From: Nocardia colli
GTDB taxonomy: Bacteria; Actinomycetota; Actinomycetes; Mycobacteriales; Mycobacteriaceae
Length of the DNA: 64,000 bases
Direction: 5' to 3'
NCBI RefSeq assembly: GCF_008704205.1
Contig: NZ_VXLC01000001.1
Span: 62,001 to 126,000 of the forward strand
The position numbers and the translations under genes are program-made. Below, one piece after another: positions 31,259-40,730 of the stretch. Under the pieces are notes generated by a model. That model searched no databases. It had not been told where the DNA came from and saw nothing but the letters and a program-made list of their open reading frames with translations. Numbering within the stretch: position 1 is the stretch's first letter; each line of letters begins with the position of its first letter.

Positions 31259-31750
31259 GTGGCCGATTCGTCATTCGATGTCGTCAGCAAGGTCGAACGT
31301 CAGGAGGTCGACAACGCGCTGCATCAGGCGGAGAAGGAGCTGACCACCCGCTACGACTTCCGCAACACCGGCGCGTCCATCGAGTGGTCCGGCGAGGACA
31401 AGATCGTGCTGACCGCCGAGGCCGAGGAGCGGGTCAAGGCGGCGCTGGATGTGTTCAAGGAGAAGCTGATTCGCCGCGACATCTCGCTCAAGGCGTTCGA
31501 CGCCGGCGATCCGGTGGCGTCCGGCAAGACCTACAAGATCACCGGAACGCTGGTGCAGGGCATCGACACCGAGCACGCGAAGAAGATCACCAAGAAGATC
31601 CGCGACGAGGGCCCGAAGGGCGTGAAGGCGCAGATCCAGGGTGAGGAACTGCGGGTGAGCAGCAAGAAGCGCGACGACCTGCAGGCCGTCATCTCGCTGC
31701 TGAAGGGCGAGGATTTCGGCATCGCGCTGCAGTTCGTCAACTACCGATAG
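31259..31750 (+). CDS. yajQ: YajQ family nucleotide-binding protein
   Basis: 163 residues from GTG 31259 (SD GGAG). It matches YajQ along its length: [20 protein letters not shown], the [13 protein letters not shown] segment, and the C-terminal [27 protein letters not shown] region. Members bind nucleotides, and some bind cyclic di-GMP, and they act in post-transcriptional or transcriptional control. Frame extension upstream overlaps tRNA-Tyr and is not used. The gene faces away from the tRNA cluster and is followed 18 bp later by a MarR gene. Confidence 0.95.
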   Translation: MADSSFDVVSKVERQEVDNALHQAEKELTTRYDFRNTGASIEWSGEDKIVLTAEAEERVKAALDVFKEKLIRRDISLKAFDAGDPVASGKTYKITGTLVQGIDTEHAKKITKKIRDEGPKGVKAQIQGEELRVSSKKRDDLQAVISLLKGEDFGIALQFVNYR

Positions 31751-31768
31751 CGAGCGCGAGTTCCGGCG

Positions 31769-32242
31769 ATGTCGACCGAACAGCAGCGGGCCGGGCTCGG
31801 CGTCGACGAGGGGATCCGCACCCTGCTGCTGCTCATGCCCCGGGTGGTCGGGCGCGCCAAGCGATTACGGGTTCCGGACGAGCTCCGGGAGTTCTCGCTC
31901 GCGCCCCGGCACCTGTCGCTGCTGGCGATCCTGGTCTTCGAGGGACCGAAGACGGTGAACGATCTCGCCGCGCGGCTGGAGGTGGCGCCGACGACGGTGA
32001 GCCTGATGGTCGGCGAACTCAGTCGCAGCGGGCTGCTCGAGCGCACCGCGGACGAGCACGATCGTCGCCGCACGTTCGTGGGAATCGCTGCGGCACATAC
32101 AGATTCGGTCAACGAATGGCTCGGCGGCAGCGCCCGCGCGTGGCGCAGGGTGCTCGAACCGCTGACCCCGGAACACCGTCGGTTGTTCGTCGACACCTTC
32201 CGGGCGTACGAGGCCGAACTCGCGGGCGAAGACCCTCAGTAA
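31769..32242 (+). CDS. MarR family regulator
   Basis: 157 residues. The winged helix-turn-helix is visible as [33 protein letters not shown] followed by the wing [12 protein letters not shown]. The flanking helices for dimerisation are present. It has no assigned ligand. It is 18 bp after yajQ on the same strand and its stop overlaps the htpX stop by seven bases (convergent). Control of the neighbouring htpX protease gene is possible but unsupported by a visible operator. Confidence 0.9.
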   Translation: MSTEQQRAGLGVDEGIRTLLLLMPRVVGRAKRLRVPDELREFSLAPRHLSLLAILVFEGPKTVNDLAARLEVAPTTVSLMVGELSRSGLLERTADEHDRRRTFVGIAAAHTDSVNEWLGGSARAWRRVLEPLTPEHRRLFVDTFRAYEAELAGEDPQ

Positions 32243-33117
32243 TCCCTTCGGCCGCCGGCCATTTCCTCCAGCCGGGCGATGCGCTCGGCCATCGGCGGAT
32301 GCGTGGAGAACCAGCGAGCGGCGCGCTCACCCACGCGAAACGGGTTGGCGATCATCAGGTGTGACTGAGCGGTCAATTGCGGCTCAGGGGGCAAGGGGGC
32401 GGCTTGCACGCCGCGCTCCAGCTTGCGCAGGGCCGAGGCGAGGGCGAGCGGGTCGCCGGTGAGCTCGGCGCCGGACTGGTCCGCCTGGAATTCGCGGGAG
32501 CGGGAGACGGCCAGCTTGATCAGGCTCGCGGCGATCGGGCCGAGCAGCGAGACGAGCAGCACGCCGATGATGTTCGGCCCCCCGCCGTTGCGGTTGCCGC
32601 CGAACGCGGAGGCGAAGTAGGCGAGGTTGGCCAGGCCGGAGATGACCGCGGCGAGCGCGCCGGCCACCGAGGAGATCAGGATGTCGCGGTTGTAGACGTG
32701 CGATAGCTCATGGCCGAGCACCGCGCGTAGCTCGCGTTCGTCGAGGATCTGCAGGATGCCGCTGGTACAGCAGACCGCGGCGTGCCGTGGACTGCGGCCG
32801 GTGGCGAAGGCGTTGGGCGCGTTGGTCGGGCTGATGTAGAGCCGCGGCATGGGCTGGCGGGCGGTGGTCGCCAGTTCACGCACGATCCGGTAGATGACCG
32901 GCGCTTCCAGCTCGCTGACCGGCTGCGCGTGCATGGCCTTCAACGCGAGCTTGTCGCTGTTGAAGTACGCGTAGGCGTTCATGCCGACGGCCAGCACGAT
33001 GGCGATGATCAGGATGGTCGGGCTGCGGAACAACGCGCCCGCGACCACGATCAACGCCGACATGCCGACCATCAGACCGAACGTCTTGAGCCCGTTCGCA
33101 TACCCGTGCCCGTGCAT
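32236..33117 (-). CDS. htpX: Membrane zinc metalloprotease HtpX
   Basis: 293 residues. Two N-terminal membrane helices (about 12-28 and 33-52), the zinc-binding HELSH motif at 136-140 (H136, E137, H140) and two further hydrophobic segments (about 150-172 and 184-205) are seen. The third ligand region is [15 protein letters not shown]. HtpX degrades damaged membrane proteins on the cytoplasmic side. The start [14 protein letters not shown] matches actinobacterial forms. In M. tuberculosis htpX also lies next to grcC1 and menJ, so the order is conserved. Confidence 0.96.
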   Translation of the reverse strand: MHGHGYANGLKTFGLMVGMSALIVVAGALFRSPTILIIAIVLAVGMNAYAYFNSDKLALKAMHAQPVSELEAPVIYRIVRELATTARQPMPRLYISPTNAPNAFATGRSPRHAAVCCTSGILQILDERELRAVLGHELSHVYNRDILISSVAGALAAVISGLANLAYFASAFGGNRNGGGPNIIGVLLVSLLGPIAASLIKLAVSRSREFQADQSGAELTGDPLALASALRKLERGVQAAPLPPEPQLTAQSHLMIANPFRVGERAARWFSTHPPMAERIARLEEMAGGRRDY

Positions 33118-33199
33118 AGGTCTCCTTTGCCCACTCCCCGATCGTTGAGTGTTGACAACAGGTCAACGATCGGAGCACGAACCAAAGTTCCTGCTCAAC

Positions 33200-34222
33200 T
33201 CAGCCGACACGCTCGATCGTGTAGCGAACCAGGTGTTCGAGGGCGTCGTTGGCCGGGCCCGCGGGCAGCTTCGACAGCTCGGCGTAGGCGATGTCGGCGT
33301 AGCCCTGCAGCTTCTCCTTGGCCAGCACCATGCCGCGGGAACGGGCGAGCAGGTCCAGGGCCTCGTCCACCTCCGCGTCGGTCTGCAGCGGGTGCGCGAG
33401 CAGTTTGCGCAGGCGGTCGCCCTCGGCGCCGTCCTCGCGCAGCGCGTAGAGCACCGGCAGCGTGTGCACGCCCTCGCGCAGGTCGGTGCCGGGCGTCTTG
33501 CCGGACTGCTCGGCCGCCGAGGAGATGTCGATGATGTCGTCGGAGATCTGGAAGGCGGTGCCGACCGCGTCGCCGAGCCGGGCCAGCCGCTCGACGTGCT
33601 CGGTGTCCGCGCCGGAGAAGGTGCCGCCGAAGCGGCCGGACGCGGCGATCAGCGAGCCGGTCTTCTCCCAGACCACGCGCAGGTAGTGCTCGACCGGGTC
33701 CTGGGATTCGCGCGCGCCCATGGTCTCGCGCATCTGGCCGGTGACCAGCTCGGCGAAGGTTTCGGCGATGATCCGCACGGCGTCCGGGCCGAGGGTCGAG
33801 GTGAGCCGGGAGGCGTGCGCGAACAGGTAGTCCCCGGCCAGGATCGCGATGTTGTTGCCCCAGCGCGAATTCACGCTCGGGGCGCCGCGGCGCATGGTCG
33901 CCTCGTCCATCACGTCGTCGTGATACAGCGTCGCCAGGTGCACGAGCTCGACCACGGTGCCAGCGGTGATCAACGCGGGATCGGTCGGGTTCGGGCCGAG
34001 CTGGCCGGTGAGAATGGTGAACAGCGGACGGAACCGCTTGCCGCCGGCCTTGGCCAGGTGCAGCGCCGCCTCCTGCAGGAATTCCTCGCCGTCGGACAGC
34101 TCGGTGACCAGGAGCTTCTCGACCTCTTCCAGGCCGTTGCGCACGGTCGCCGCGAGTTCGGTGTCGACGAGGTCGACCCCGGCCACCACCGTGCTCTCGT
34201 CCTTCACAGCCGATGTGCTCAT
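33200..34222 (-). CDS. grcC: Long-chain polyprenyl diphosphate synthase (menaquinone side chain)
   Basis: 340 residues from ATG 34222 (SD GGAGAAGAA). The two aspartate-rich motifs DDVMD (102-106) and DDIID (228-232) bind Mg2+-diphosphates, and GGKRFRP and KTGSLIAAS motifs are present. The residue five before the first motif is Ala (A97), which usually permits long chains. The enzyme would make the octa- or nona-prenyl tail used by MenA. It is divergent from menJ, which reduces the same tail. The exact chain length is inference. Confidence 0.93.
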   Translation of the reverse strand: MSTSAVKDESTVVAGVDLVDTELAATVRNGLEEVEKLLVTELSDGEEFLQEAALHLAKAGGKRFRPLFTILTGQLGPNPTDPALITAGTVVELVHLATLYHDDVMDEATMRRGAPSVNSRWGNNIAILAGDYLFAHASRLTSTLGPDAVRIIAETFAELVTGQMRETMGARESQDPVEHYLRVVWEKTGSLIAASGRFGGTFSGADTEHVERLARLGDAVGTAFQISDDIIDISSAAEQSGKTPGTDLREGVHTLPVLYALREDGAEGDRLRKLLAHPLQTDAEVDEALDLLARSRGMVLAKEKLQGYADIAYAELSKLPAGPANDALEHLVRYTIERVG

Positions 34223-34406
34223 TTCTTCTCCCACCGATCCGTCCGACCCCACGATAGAGAACCTAGCGTGTCCCCAGCCGATGGCCCATGAACACCATCA
34301 CTATGCGGTGTATCAGACACTTTTGCACACCATCGCCCGCGTGCCTCGGCGCGCCCACGTCGCCCGCCGTCGACACGAACAAGATTGCCCTGCAAGTATT
34401 GAGCGC

Positions 34407-35672
34407 ATGGGTTCACCGGATGTCACCCCCGCGGGCGGGGACGCGCTGCCCGCCAGGGCCGAGGTGCTGGTCGTCGGCGCGGGCCCGGCCGGTTCGGCGT
34501 CCGCGGCCTGGGCCGCGCGGGCGGGCCGCGATGTGGCGCTGCTCGACTCCGCCGTCTTCCCCAGGGACAAGACCTGCGGCGATGGGCTGACCCCGCGCGC
34601 GACGGCCGAGCTGGAACACCTCGGTCTCGGCGAGTGGCTGCGCGCGCACACGGTCAATCACGGCCTGCGGATGACCGGCTTCGGCCGGGAGGCGCTGTTG
34701 CCGTGGCCCGCCGGTTCCTTCCCGACCTATGGAAGTGCCGTCCCGCGAACCGAACTCGACGACAAGCTGCGCGAGACCGCGATGAAGTCCGGCGCGCGGA
34801 TGATCGACGGCGCCAAGGTGGTCGATGTCACCCGCGACGGCGACCGGATCACCGGTGTGATCGTGCGGACAGCGAGCGGAAACCACACCATCGAGTGCGC
34901 GACGCTGATCGTCGCCGACGGGGTGCGCTCGCCGATCGGCCGGCTGCTCGGCCGCACCTGGCATCGGCGGTACGCGTACGGCACGGCCGCGCGCGCCTAC
35001 ATCAAGTCCGGCCGCAGCGACGATCAGTGGATCACCTCGCATCTGGAGCTGCGCGACGCCGACGGCGAGCTGGTCCCCGGCTACGGCTGGGTGTTCCCGC
35101 TGGGCAACGGCGAGGTCAATATCGGGGTCGGCTCGCTGGCCACCGAGCAGCGCCCGTCACACATCGCGCTGAAGCCGCTGCTGGAGCACTACACGAAGCA
35201 GCGGTTCGACGAGTGGGAGTTCGAGGGTTCGCTGCGCGCGGTGGCCTCGGCGCTATTGCCGATGGGCGGCGCGGTGTCGAACGTGGCCGGGCGCAACTGG
35301 GTGCTGGTCGGCGATGCCGCGGGCTGCGTGAATCCGTTGAACGGCGAGGGCATCGACTACGGCCTGGAGGGCGGGCACATGCTGGCCGGGCTCCTGGACG
35401 AGCCGGACCTCTCGCGCATCTGGCCCGAGCTGTTGCGGGCGAAGTACGGCCGCACCTTCTCGGTGGCGCGGCGGATCGCCGGGCTGGCCACCCATCCGCG
35501 GATGGTGCCGATCGGCGGGCCGCCGGTGATGCGGTCGAAGTACTTACAGCGCACGGCGGTTCGGGTGATGGGGAATCTGGTCACCGACGAGGACGTCGAC
35601 CTGACCGCGCGCGCCTGGCGGGCGGCCGGGCGGGTGTCGATGCGCGCAGACCAGCTCGCACCCTTCGCCTGA
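34407..35672 (+). CDS. menJ: Menaquinone side-chain reductase MenJ (geranylgeranyl-reductase family flavoprotein)
   Basis: 421 residues from ATG 34407. The dinucleotide-binding motif VLVVGAGPAGSASA is near residue 20, the family motif DKTCGDGLTPRA follows, and GDAAGCVNPLNGEGIDYGLE marks the second FAD contact. It belongs to the group that saturates isoprenoid double bonds. Its position next to grcC matches M. tuberculosis Rv0561c, which reduces one unit of the menaquinone tail. No other prenol substrate gene is nearby. Confidence 0.92.
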   Translation: MGSPDVTPAGGDALPARAEVLVVGAGPAGSASAAWAARAGRDVALLDSAVFPRDKTCGDGLTPRATAELEHLGLGEWLRAHTVNHGLRMTGFGREALLPWPAGSFPTYGSAVPRTELDDKLRETAMKSGARMIDGAKVVDVTRDGDRITGVIVRTASGNHTIECATLIVADGVRSPIGRLLGRTWHRRYAYGTAARAYIKSGRSDDQWITSHLELRDADGELVPGYGWVFPLGNGEVNIGVGSLATEQRPSHIALKPLLEHYTKQRFDEWEFEGSLRAVASALLPMGGAVSNVAGRNWVLVGDAAGCVNPLNGEGIDYGLEGGHMLAGLLDEPDLSRIWPELLRAKYGRTFSVARRIAGLATHPRMVPIGGPPVMRSKYLQRTAVRVMGNLVTDEDVDLTARAWRAAGRVSMRADQLAPFA

Positions 35673-35747
35673 GGGCTCGGACCTGCGGTTTCCTGCGCTC
35701 GAGCGGTACGCTGAGGCCCTTGCCCGCGCGAGGAACAGGTGATCGCC

Positions 35748-36176
35748 ATGGGCGGACAACCAGCAGGTGGATTGCCCGCGTTGTACTTGCTGCCGCATCT
35801 GCGGCGGGCGCGGGATCTCGCGGATCGACGCTATGCCGATCCGCTGCGTCTCGATGAATTGGCCACTGCCGCAGGCGTTTCCAAGTATCACTTCCTGCGC
35901 GCGTTCGCCGCGGTCTACGGGCTGACGCCGGCCGCGTATCTGGCCGAACGGCGGATCGAGCGGGCGCAGGATCTGCTGCGCTCGTCCAATGTCACGGTCA
36001 CCGAGGTGTGCGTGCTGGTCGGCTACAGCAGTCTCGGCTCGTTCAGCAGTAAATTCCGGCAGTTGGTCGGCGTCACGCCGTCGGAGTATCAGGCCAAATT
36101 CGCCGATGGGGCGCCGCGCATTCCGGGGTGTTACGTGTTCATGCACGGACTCAGCGATCGCAAGCGGGACGGCTGA
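35748..36176 (+). CDS. AraC family regulator (short)
   Basis: 142 residues from ATG 35748; the extended SD AGGTGATC stands three bases upstream, and a GTG at 35739 is an alternative. Two HTH motifs of an AraC DNA-binding domain fill the protein (LDELATAAGVSKYHFLRAF and VTEVCVLVGYSSLGSFSSKFRQ). There is no sensory domain, only a C-terminal extension (PRIPGCYVFMHGLSDRKR). The following VOC gene starts 58 bp later. AraC-VOC pairs recur in actinobacteria, so joint control is likely. Confidence 0.93.
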   Translation: MGGQPAGGLPALYLLPHLRRARDLADRRYADPLRLDELATAAGVSKYHFLRAFAAVYGLTPAAYLAERRIERAQDLLRSSNVTVTEVCVLVGYSSLGSFSSKFRQLVGVTPSEYQAKFADGAPRIPGCYVFMHGLSDRKRDG

Positions 36177-36233
36177 TCGGATCCCGCAATTTCGGAGAAG
36201 CCACCCGGCGGCAACCGCCCATAGCCTGGTCGC

Positions 36234-36668
36234 ATGACATCGATCACGAACGTCTCCCTGGTCACCGTGTACGTCACCGACCAGGACGAATCGAAGCAGT
36301 GGTACCTGGACAAGCTGGGGTTCGTCGAGGTCTCCGACATCATGGGCGACAACGGGTTCCGCTGGCTGACCGTCGCGCACCCGGACCACCCCGAGCTCGA
36401 GGTGACGCTGATGGTGCCCGGCCCGCCGCTGGACGACAACCTGGCCGACGCCATCCGCCGCGCGCTCGCCAACGGCACGCACGGCGCGCTCGGCCTGCGC
36501 ACGGAGAACTGCCAGAAGACCTTCGAGGAGCTCACCGCGAAGGGCGTGGAATTCATTCAGCCGCCCGCGGAACGGCCCTACGGCACCGAGGCGATCATCC
36601 GGGACAACTCCGGGAACTGGCTGGTGCTGGTGGAGCAGAAGGAATACTCCCCCGCGGATTTCGCCTAG
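36234..36668 (+). CDS. Glyoxalase/VOC superfamily protein
   Basis: 144 residues. It shows a betaalphabetabetabeta repeat pair typical of VOC enzymes (NVSLVTVYVTDQDESKQWYLDKLGFVEV and GALGLRTENCQKTFEELTAKGVEF), with a metal-type Glu near the end (NWLVLVEQKEY). Function within the superfamily is not predictable (glyoxalase, dioxygenase or antibiotic resistance types). ATG 36234 is six bases after TAGCCT, a -10 box, so it is probably leaderless with its own promoter, despite following the AraC gene. Confidence 0.88.
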   Translation: MTSITNVSLVTVYVTDQDESKQWYLDKLGFVEVSDIMGDNGFRWLTVAHPDHPELEVTLMVPGPPLDDNLADAIRRALANGTHGALGLRTENCQKTFEELTAKGVEFIQPPAERPYGTEAIIRDNSGNWLVLVEQKEYSPADFA

Positions 36669-36675
36669 CCGAGGC

Positions 36676-36709
36676 CCCCGTCGTTCCGGCGGATACCGGA
36701 ACGACGGGG
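36676..36709. terminator. Bidirectional terminator
   Basis: A perfect 14-bp stem (CCCCGTCGTTCCGG with its complement) and a 6-nt loop sit between the convergent VOC and DUF2505 genes. Confidence 0.85.
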
Positions 36710-36720
36710 CGGGACGGGGA

Positions 36721-37227
36721 TCAGGCAGTCGCCTGCGCGGCGACCCACTCCTCGACGAACGTGCGCTCGCTGTTGAGCACCCGGTGATGCAGCTGCTCGG
36801 CCAGCGGCTCGATGGCGCCGCCGACCACCGGCACCTTGACCTGCACGGTGCCGACCACCTCGATCTCGGAGCCCTCCGCGGTCGAGCGCATCTCGTAGGT
36901 GCCCGACATCTCGGTGCCGATGCCGGTGGTCTCGCCCTCGAAGGTGCCCTTGGCGACCTCGCCGACCAGGGCCTGCCAGTTGTCCGTGCGGGCGAGCGTG
37001 AGCTGGCTCTTGAGCACCTTGCTCACCACGCTGGGAATCTTGTCTTCCGAGGCCTTTTCGGTCATATGGATGCGGATGGTGCCTTCGCCCTCGGGGTGCG
37101 AAAGATCCAGGGTTGCGGTCTCGGCGTCGGCGAAACGCGCCTGCCAGACCTTGTCGTCGGTAAGTGCCCGGTGAAGATCTTCGACCGGGACGGCATAAGG
37201 CACGGTGAAGCTGAATTTTCGGGACAT
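36721..37227 (-). CDS. DUF2505 family protein (SRPBCC-like fold)
   Basis: 168 residues from ATG 37227, with the -10 box TACGGT seven bases upstream, which indicates a leaderless start. The upstream frame is not used. MSRKFSFTVPYAVPVEDLHRAL opens the protein, and the pattern of alternating strands with EWVAAQATA at the end matches the DUF2505 family. Members have a START/SRPBCC-like fold and may bind a hydrophobic ligand. It is divergent from the DUF3592 gene, whose own -10 box lies only 15 bases away. Confidence 0.85.
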   Translation of the reverse strand: MSRKFSFTVPYAVPVEDLHRALTDDKVWQARFADAETATLDLSHPEGEGTIRIHMTEKASEDKIPSVVSKVLKSQLTLARTDNWQALVGEVAKGTFEGETTGIGTEMSGTYEMRSTAEGSEIEVVGTVQVKVPVVGGAIEPLAEQLHHRVLNSERTFVEEWVAAQATA

Positions 37228-37267
37228 GCGCGACACCGTATCCGAGACGGTCAGTAGGCTTGTTGCG

Positions 37268-37720
37268 GTGTTGGAAACCACGCAGTCTGATCGGCGGTCT
37301 ATCCGCCTGCGGCGGGCCAGAATCGGCGTGCTCACGGCTGCGACAGTGATCAGTGTGCTGGTCGTGCTGCTGGTCTTCGCCGCCTGGCGCAACGACTACC
37401 TGATCAGCTCGGACAAGGGCGTGACCAGCGCCGAGGTGCTCTCCGCCGGGCGGCTGCGCTCGGCGGTCATGTACGTGACCCCGGACGGGGAGACGCACAA
37501 TCCGAAGGTCGGCGTGCTGTACCCGACCAATCTCACCGCGGGCGAGCGCATCCGGGTCGAATACAACCGCGCGGATCCCGATCTGGTGCGGGTGGAGGGA
37601 CGCGATGTGCGCGTTGCCATTCCACCCGCGTTGTCGGTGATCGTCGTGGTGTGGCTGGTCGCGCTGCCGACCCTGTACCTGCTGGCCCGGCTCAGCCGGC
37701 GCAGGCCGAAATCGAGCTGA
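37268..37720 (+). CDS. DUF3592 family membrane protein
   Basis: About 150 residues from GTG 37268, seven bases after TAGGCT. A longer frame to 37205 overlaps the divergent gene and is unlikely. Two membrane helices (about 26-44 and 119-140) enclose an outside domain of about 75 residues with the RVEYNRADPDLVRV pattern of DUF3592. A basic tail ends the protein. Function unknown. It stops two bases before the cupin gene stop on the other strand. Confidence 0.8.
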   Translation: MLETTQSDRRSIRLRRARIGVLTAATVISVLVVLLVFAAWRNDYLISSDKGVTSAEVLSAGRLRSAVMYVTPDGETHNPKVGVLYPTNLTAGERIRVEYNRADPDLVRVEGRDVRVAIPPALSVIVVVWLVALPTLYLLARLSRRRPKSS

Positions 37721-37721
37721 G

Positions 37722-38087
37722 CTACTGCGCCCACGGCGGGGACATCCGGCTGCCGTCGGGCATGACCGCCTCGAAGCCCGCCGCGATCGCGATGAACGCC
37801 TCGGCGGGTTCGTCGCCGGGATTGCCGACCGCGATCGGGCTGCCGGCCGGCACGACCACGACATCCCCCGACTCCAGAATCTGACCGCTGACGTCGAGTT
37901 TCCCGGCGACCACCATGAAGACTTCGTCACGATCGAGCACGTGCGCCCCGTCCGGCTGATGCCGTGGCGCGACGGTGAGCCGCCAGGTACAGACCTCGGC
38001 CGAGCCCCTGCTCGGCGAAGCCATGGCGGTGAACTGCGCGCCGGGCACCTCGAAACGCGGTGCGTCGGCGGCTTTGATGACGAGCAT
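37722..38087 (-). CDS. Cupin domain protein
   Basis: 121 residues from ATG 38087 with SD GGGAG. The cupin motif 1 (HQPDGAHVLDRDEVFMVVAGKL) and motif 2 (SGDVVVVPAGSPIAVGN) give a single beta-barrel with likely metal ligands His and Glu. Small cupins of this sort can be isomerases, dioxygenases or ligand-binding proteins. It is divergent from a MarR gene, and tandem operators fill the gap, so its expression is probably controlled by that regulator and an unknown small molecule. Confidence 0.88.
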   Translation of the reverse strand: MLVIKAADAPRFEVPGAQFTAMASPSRGSAEVCTWRLTVAPRHQPDGAHVLDRDEVFMVVAGKLDVSGQILESGDVVVVPAGSPIAVGNPGDEPAEAFIAIAAGFEAVMPDGSRMSPPWAQ

Positions 38088-38103
38088 GTGCACTCCCAAA
38101 TAG

Positions 38104-38131
38104 ACAAGTAAGCTTGTTCAAGTTTGCTTGT
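38104..38131. promoter_or_regulatory. Two abutting MarR-type operators
   Basis: ACAAGTAAGCTTGT (38104-38117) and TCAAGTTTGCTTGT (38118-38131) are two copies of CAAG-N4-CTTG placed exactly 14 bp apart. The outer arms extend this to ATAGACAAG...CTTGTCTAT (38100-38135). They cover the region between the cupin and MarR starts, directly upstream of the MarR -10 box TATCAT (38133-38138). Two MarR dimers could bind side by side and repress both genes. Confidence 0.7.
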
Positions 38132-38144
38132 CTATCATGGCGGT

Positions 38145-38612
38145 ATGACGGCACCCTCGCAAGCCCTGGATTTCGGCATCCTGCTCGGCTTGGGCTATCA
38201 GCAATTCGTGCGTGAGCTTCGAGAAACCGTGTCGGCGCAGGGTTTCGCCGATACCGGGCGCTCCGACGGGTACGTGCTGCGCTCGCTGGCGCACCGGCCG
38301 ATGAACATCAGCGAGCTGGCCGAACGCCTGGAGATCACCAAGCAGGGCGCGGCCCAGATCGTCGACGACATGCAGCGGCGCGGCTACCTCGAACGGCGCG
38401 ACGACCCGAACGATCGACGGGCCAAGCTGCTGTATCCGACCGAGCGCGGCAATGCGCTGCTCGACACCGCGAAGAAGTTCCATCGCCGCTACGAACAACG
38501 ACTGATCCGTGCGCACGGCGCCGAGTCCGTCGCGGTGCTGCGCACCCTGCTCGGCGCGATCGCCACCGAGGAGGGCGTGGCCGATCCGCGCTTCCACGCG
38601 TTCGGCATGTGA
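38145..38612 (+). CDS. MarR family regulator
   Basis: 155 residues from ATG 38145, six bases after TATCAT, so it is probably leaderless. The winged HTH ([32 protein letters not shown]) and the basic wing [16 protein letters not shown] are clear. The operators overlapping its own promoter point to autoregulation and to control of the divergent cupin gene. The ligand is unknown. The next gene, mgtA, begins 92 bp later on the same strand. Confidence 0.92.
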   Translation: MTAPSQALDFGILLGLGYQQFVRELRETVSAQGFADTGRSDGYVLRSLAHRPMNISELAERLEITKQGAAQIVDDMQRRGYLERRDDPNDRRAKLLYPTERGNALLDTAKKFHRRYEQRLIRAHGAESVAVLRTLLGAIATEEGVADPRFHAFGM

Positions 38613-38704
38613 AACGCCGTCCGGCCCGAGGAGTTCGCTCGATCTTTAGGTGTCCTTCACGCTTGTGTGGCGACCCGGCGCGCTGCGGGCGTCACCCTGA
38701 GGGG

Positions 38705-39844
38705 GTGCGTGTAGCGATCGTTGCGGAGTCGTTTCTGCCGAATATGAACGGCGTCGTCAACTCCGTGCTGCGGGTGGTCGAACACCTGGACCGGCACGGC
38801 CACGACGCGTTGATCATCGCGCCGGACACCCCGCGGGGACTGCCGCCGGCCGCGCGCTGGCACGAGCGTTTCCGGGTGCACCGGGTGCCCGCGGTGATGG
38901 TGCCGAAGATCAGTTCGCTGCCGGTGGGGTTGCCGCAGCCGGGGATCGTCGCGGCGATCGAGAACTTCGACGCGGACGTGGTGCATCTGGCCTCACCGTT
39001 CCTGCTCGGGGCGGGTGGCCTCGGGGCGGCGATGCGGCTGGATCTGCCGACGGTGGCGATCTATCAGACCGATGTCGCCGGGTTCGCCAAGAGTTACGGG
39101 CTCGCGCTGGCCAGCCGGGCCGCCTGGGCCTGGACCCGGCGCATCCACGAGGGCGCGACCAGGACGCTCGCGCCGTCCACCGCCGCCGCGGAAGACCTGG
39201 CCCAGCACGGTATTCCACGCGTACACCGCTGGGGTCGTGGGGTGGACATCGCCCGGTTCAACCCGGCCGCGCGCCGCACCGAACTGCGCGACGCCTGGCG
39301 GGCCGAGGACAAGCTGGTGGTCGGCTTCGTCGGTCGGCTCGCGCCGGAGAAGCACGTCGAGCGGCTCGCGGTGCTCGACGGCGACCCGGACATCCAGCTG
39401 GTGATCGTCGGCGACGGGCCGGAACGGGATCGGCTCGCGCGCATGATGCCGAGCGCGGTCTTCACCGGCGAGCTCGGCGGCGACACCCTGGCCGAGGCGT
39501 ACGCCAGCCTGGACGTGATGGTGCACGCGGGCGAGCACGAAACCTTCTGTCAGGGGGTGCAAGAGGCGCTCGCCTCCGGCATCCCGGTGATCGGGCCCGA
39601 CGCGGGCGGCCCGCGCGACCTGATCGCGCACTGTCGCAACGGATATCTGCTCCCGGTCGACCGGTTCTCCGAACTGCTGCCGAGTGCCGTTGCCGCACTG
39701 CACGATCCGGTACTGCGCGCCCGATTCGCCGGTGCCGCACGCAAATCGGTGCTGCACCGCACCTGGCCGGCGATCTGCACCGAGCTGATGGGGCACTACG
39801 CGGACGTGACCGGTACCCGAATGCGGTTACCCCATACGGCATAA
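38705..39844 (+). CDS. mgtA: GDP-mannose-dependent alpha-mannosyltransferase (GT4)
   Basis: About 379 residues from GTG 38705; a GTG at 38609 would give a poorly conserved extension. The GT4 fold is evident: [20 protein letters not shown], the nucleotide-sugar site [15 protein letters not shown], and the acidic motif [19 protein letters not shown]. It is orthologous to M. tuberculosis Rv0557 (MgtA, once called PimB), which mannosylates a glycolipid acceptor in lipomannan biosynthesis. As in M. tuberculosis, menG follows directly. Confidence 0.9.
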   Translation: MRVAIVAESFLPNMNGVVNSVLRVVEHLDRHGHDALIIAPDTPRGLPPAARWHERFRVHRVPAVMVPKISSLPVGLPQPGIVAAIENFDADVVHLASPFLLGAGGLGAAMRLDLPTVAIYQTDVAGFAKSYGLALASRAAWAWTRRIHEGATRTLAPSTAAAEDLAQHGIPRVHRWGRGVDIARFNPAARRTELRDAWRAEDKLVVGFVGRLAPEKHVERLAVLDGDPDIQLVIVGDGPERDRLARMMPSAVFTGELGGDTLAEAYASLDVMVHAGEHETFCQGVQEALASGIPVIGPDAGGPRDLIAHCRNGYLLPVDRFSELLPSAVAALHDPVLRARFAGAARKSVLHRTWPAICTELMGHYADVTGTRMRLPHTA

Positions 39845-39930
39845 AGGACGCGGCCTGCCCGCGCTTCGATGTGACCGAGAATTCCCCGGACCAGCCTCGG
39901 CACGGCGTACCGCGAGCGTTAGGGTCAGGC

Positions 39931-40635
39931 GTGGCGAAAACAGAAACGACCAGGGCTTCGTTGGATAAGCAGCCGCACGAGGTCGCGACCATGTTCGACG
40001 GTGTCGCACGTCGGTACGACCTGACCAACACGGTGATCTCCGGTGGTCAGGATCGCTACTGGCGCTGGGCGGTGCGCAAGGCGCTCGCGCCACGGCCGGG
40101 CGAACGCGTGCTCGACCTCGCCGCAGGCACCGGGGTGTCCACGGCCGACCTGGCGAAGTCGGGTGCCTGGTGCCTGGCCGCCGACTTCTCCCAGGGCATG
40201 CTCGCGGCCGGTAAGCACCGCAAGGTGCCGATGGTGGCGGCCGATGCGATGGCGCTGCCGTTCGTCGACGAATCGTTCGACGCGGTGACCATCTCCTACG
40301 GCCTGCGCAATGTCGCCGATCCCGACGCCGCGCTGCGCGAGATGCTGCGCGTCACCAAGCCGGGCGGCCGGCTGGTCATCGCCGAGTTCTCCACGCCGAT
40401 CGTGCCGGGTTTCCGCACGGTGTACATGGAATACCTGATGAAGGCGCTGCCGAAGGTGGCGCGCGCGGTCAGCAGCAATCCGGACGCGTATGTCTATCTC
40501 GCCGAATCGATTCGGGCCTGGCCGAATCAGCGCCAACTGGCGCTGCGGATCGCCGACACCGGGTGGTCCGCGGTGAAGTGGCGTAATCTCACCGGCGGGA
40601 TCGTCGCGCTACATCGGGCGTACAAGCTCGGCTGA
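39931..40635 (+). CDS. menG: Demethylmenaquinone methyltransferase
   Basis: 234 residues from GTG 39931, five bases after TAGGGT; a longer GTG start at 39871 is possible. Typical UbiE/MenG motifs are visible: [17 protein letters not shown], the SAM site [30 protein letters not shown], and [17 protein letters not shown]. It methylates demethylmenaquinone with SAM, the last ring step. It follows mgtA in the same order as M. tuberculosis. Confidence 0.96.
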   Translation: MAKTETTRASLDKQPHEVATMFDGVARRYDLTNTVISGGQDRYWRWAVRKALAPRPGERVLDLAAGTGVSTADLAKSGAWCLAADFSQGMLAAGKHRKVPMVAADAMALPFVDESFDAVTISYGLRNVADPDAALREMLRVTKPGGRLVIAEFSTPIVPGFRTVYMEYLMKALPKVARAVSSNPDAYVYLAESIRAWPNQRQLALRIADTGWSAVKWRNLTGGIVALHRAYKLG

Positions 40636-40730
40636 GCAGCGATCTGCATCACACCTCACCGACAGCTTTTCCGCTGGTGAGGGTCATTGTCACCTGTCGA
40701 TAACGCGCGGTAAAGCCGCCGCAATCGGCG

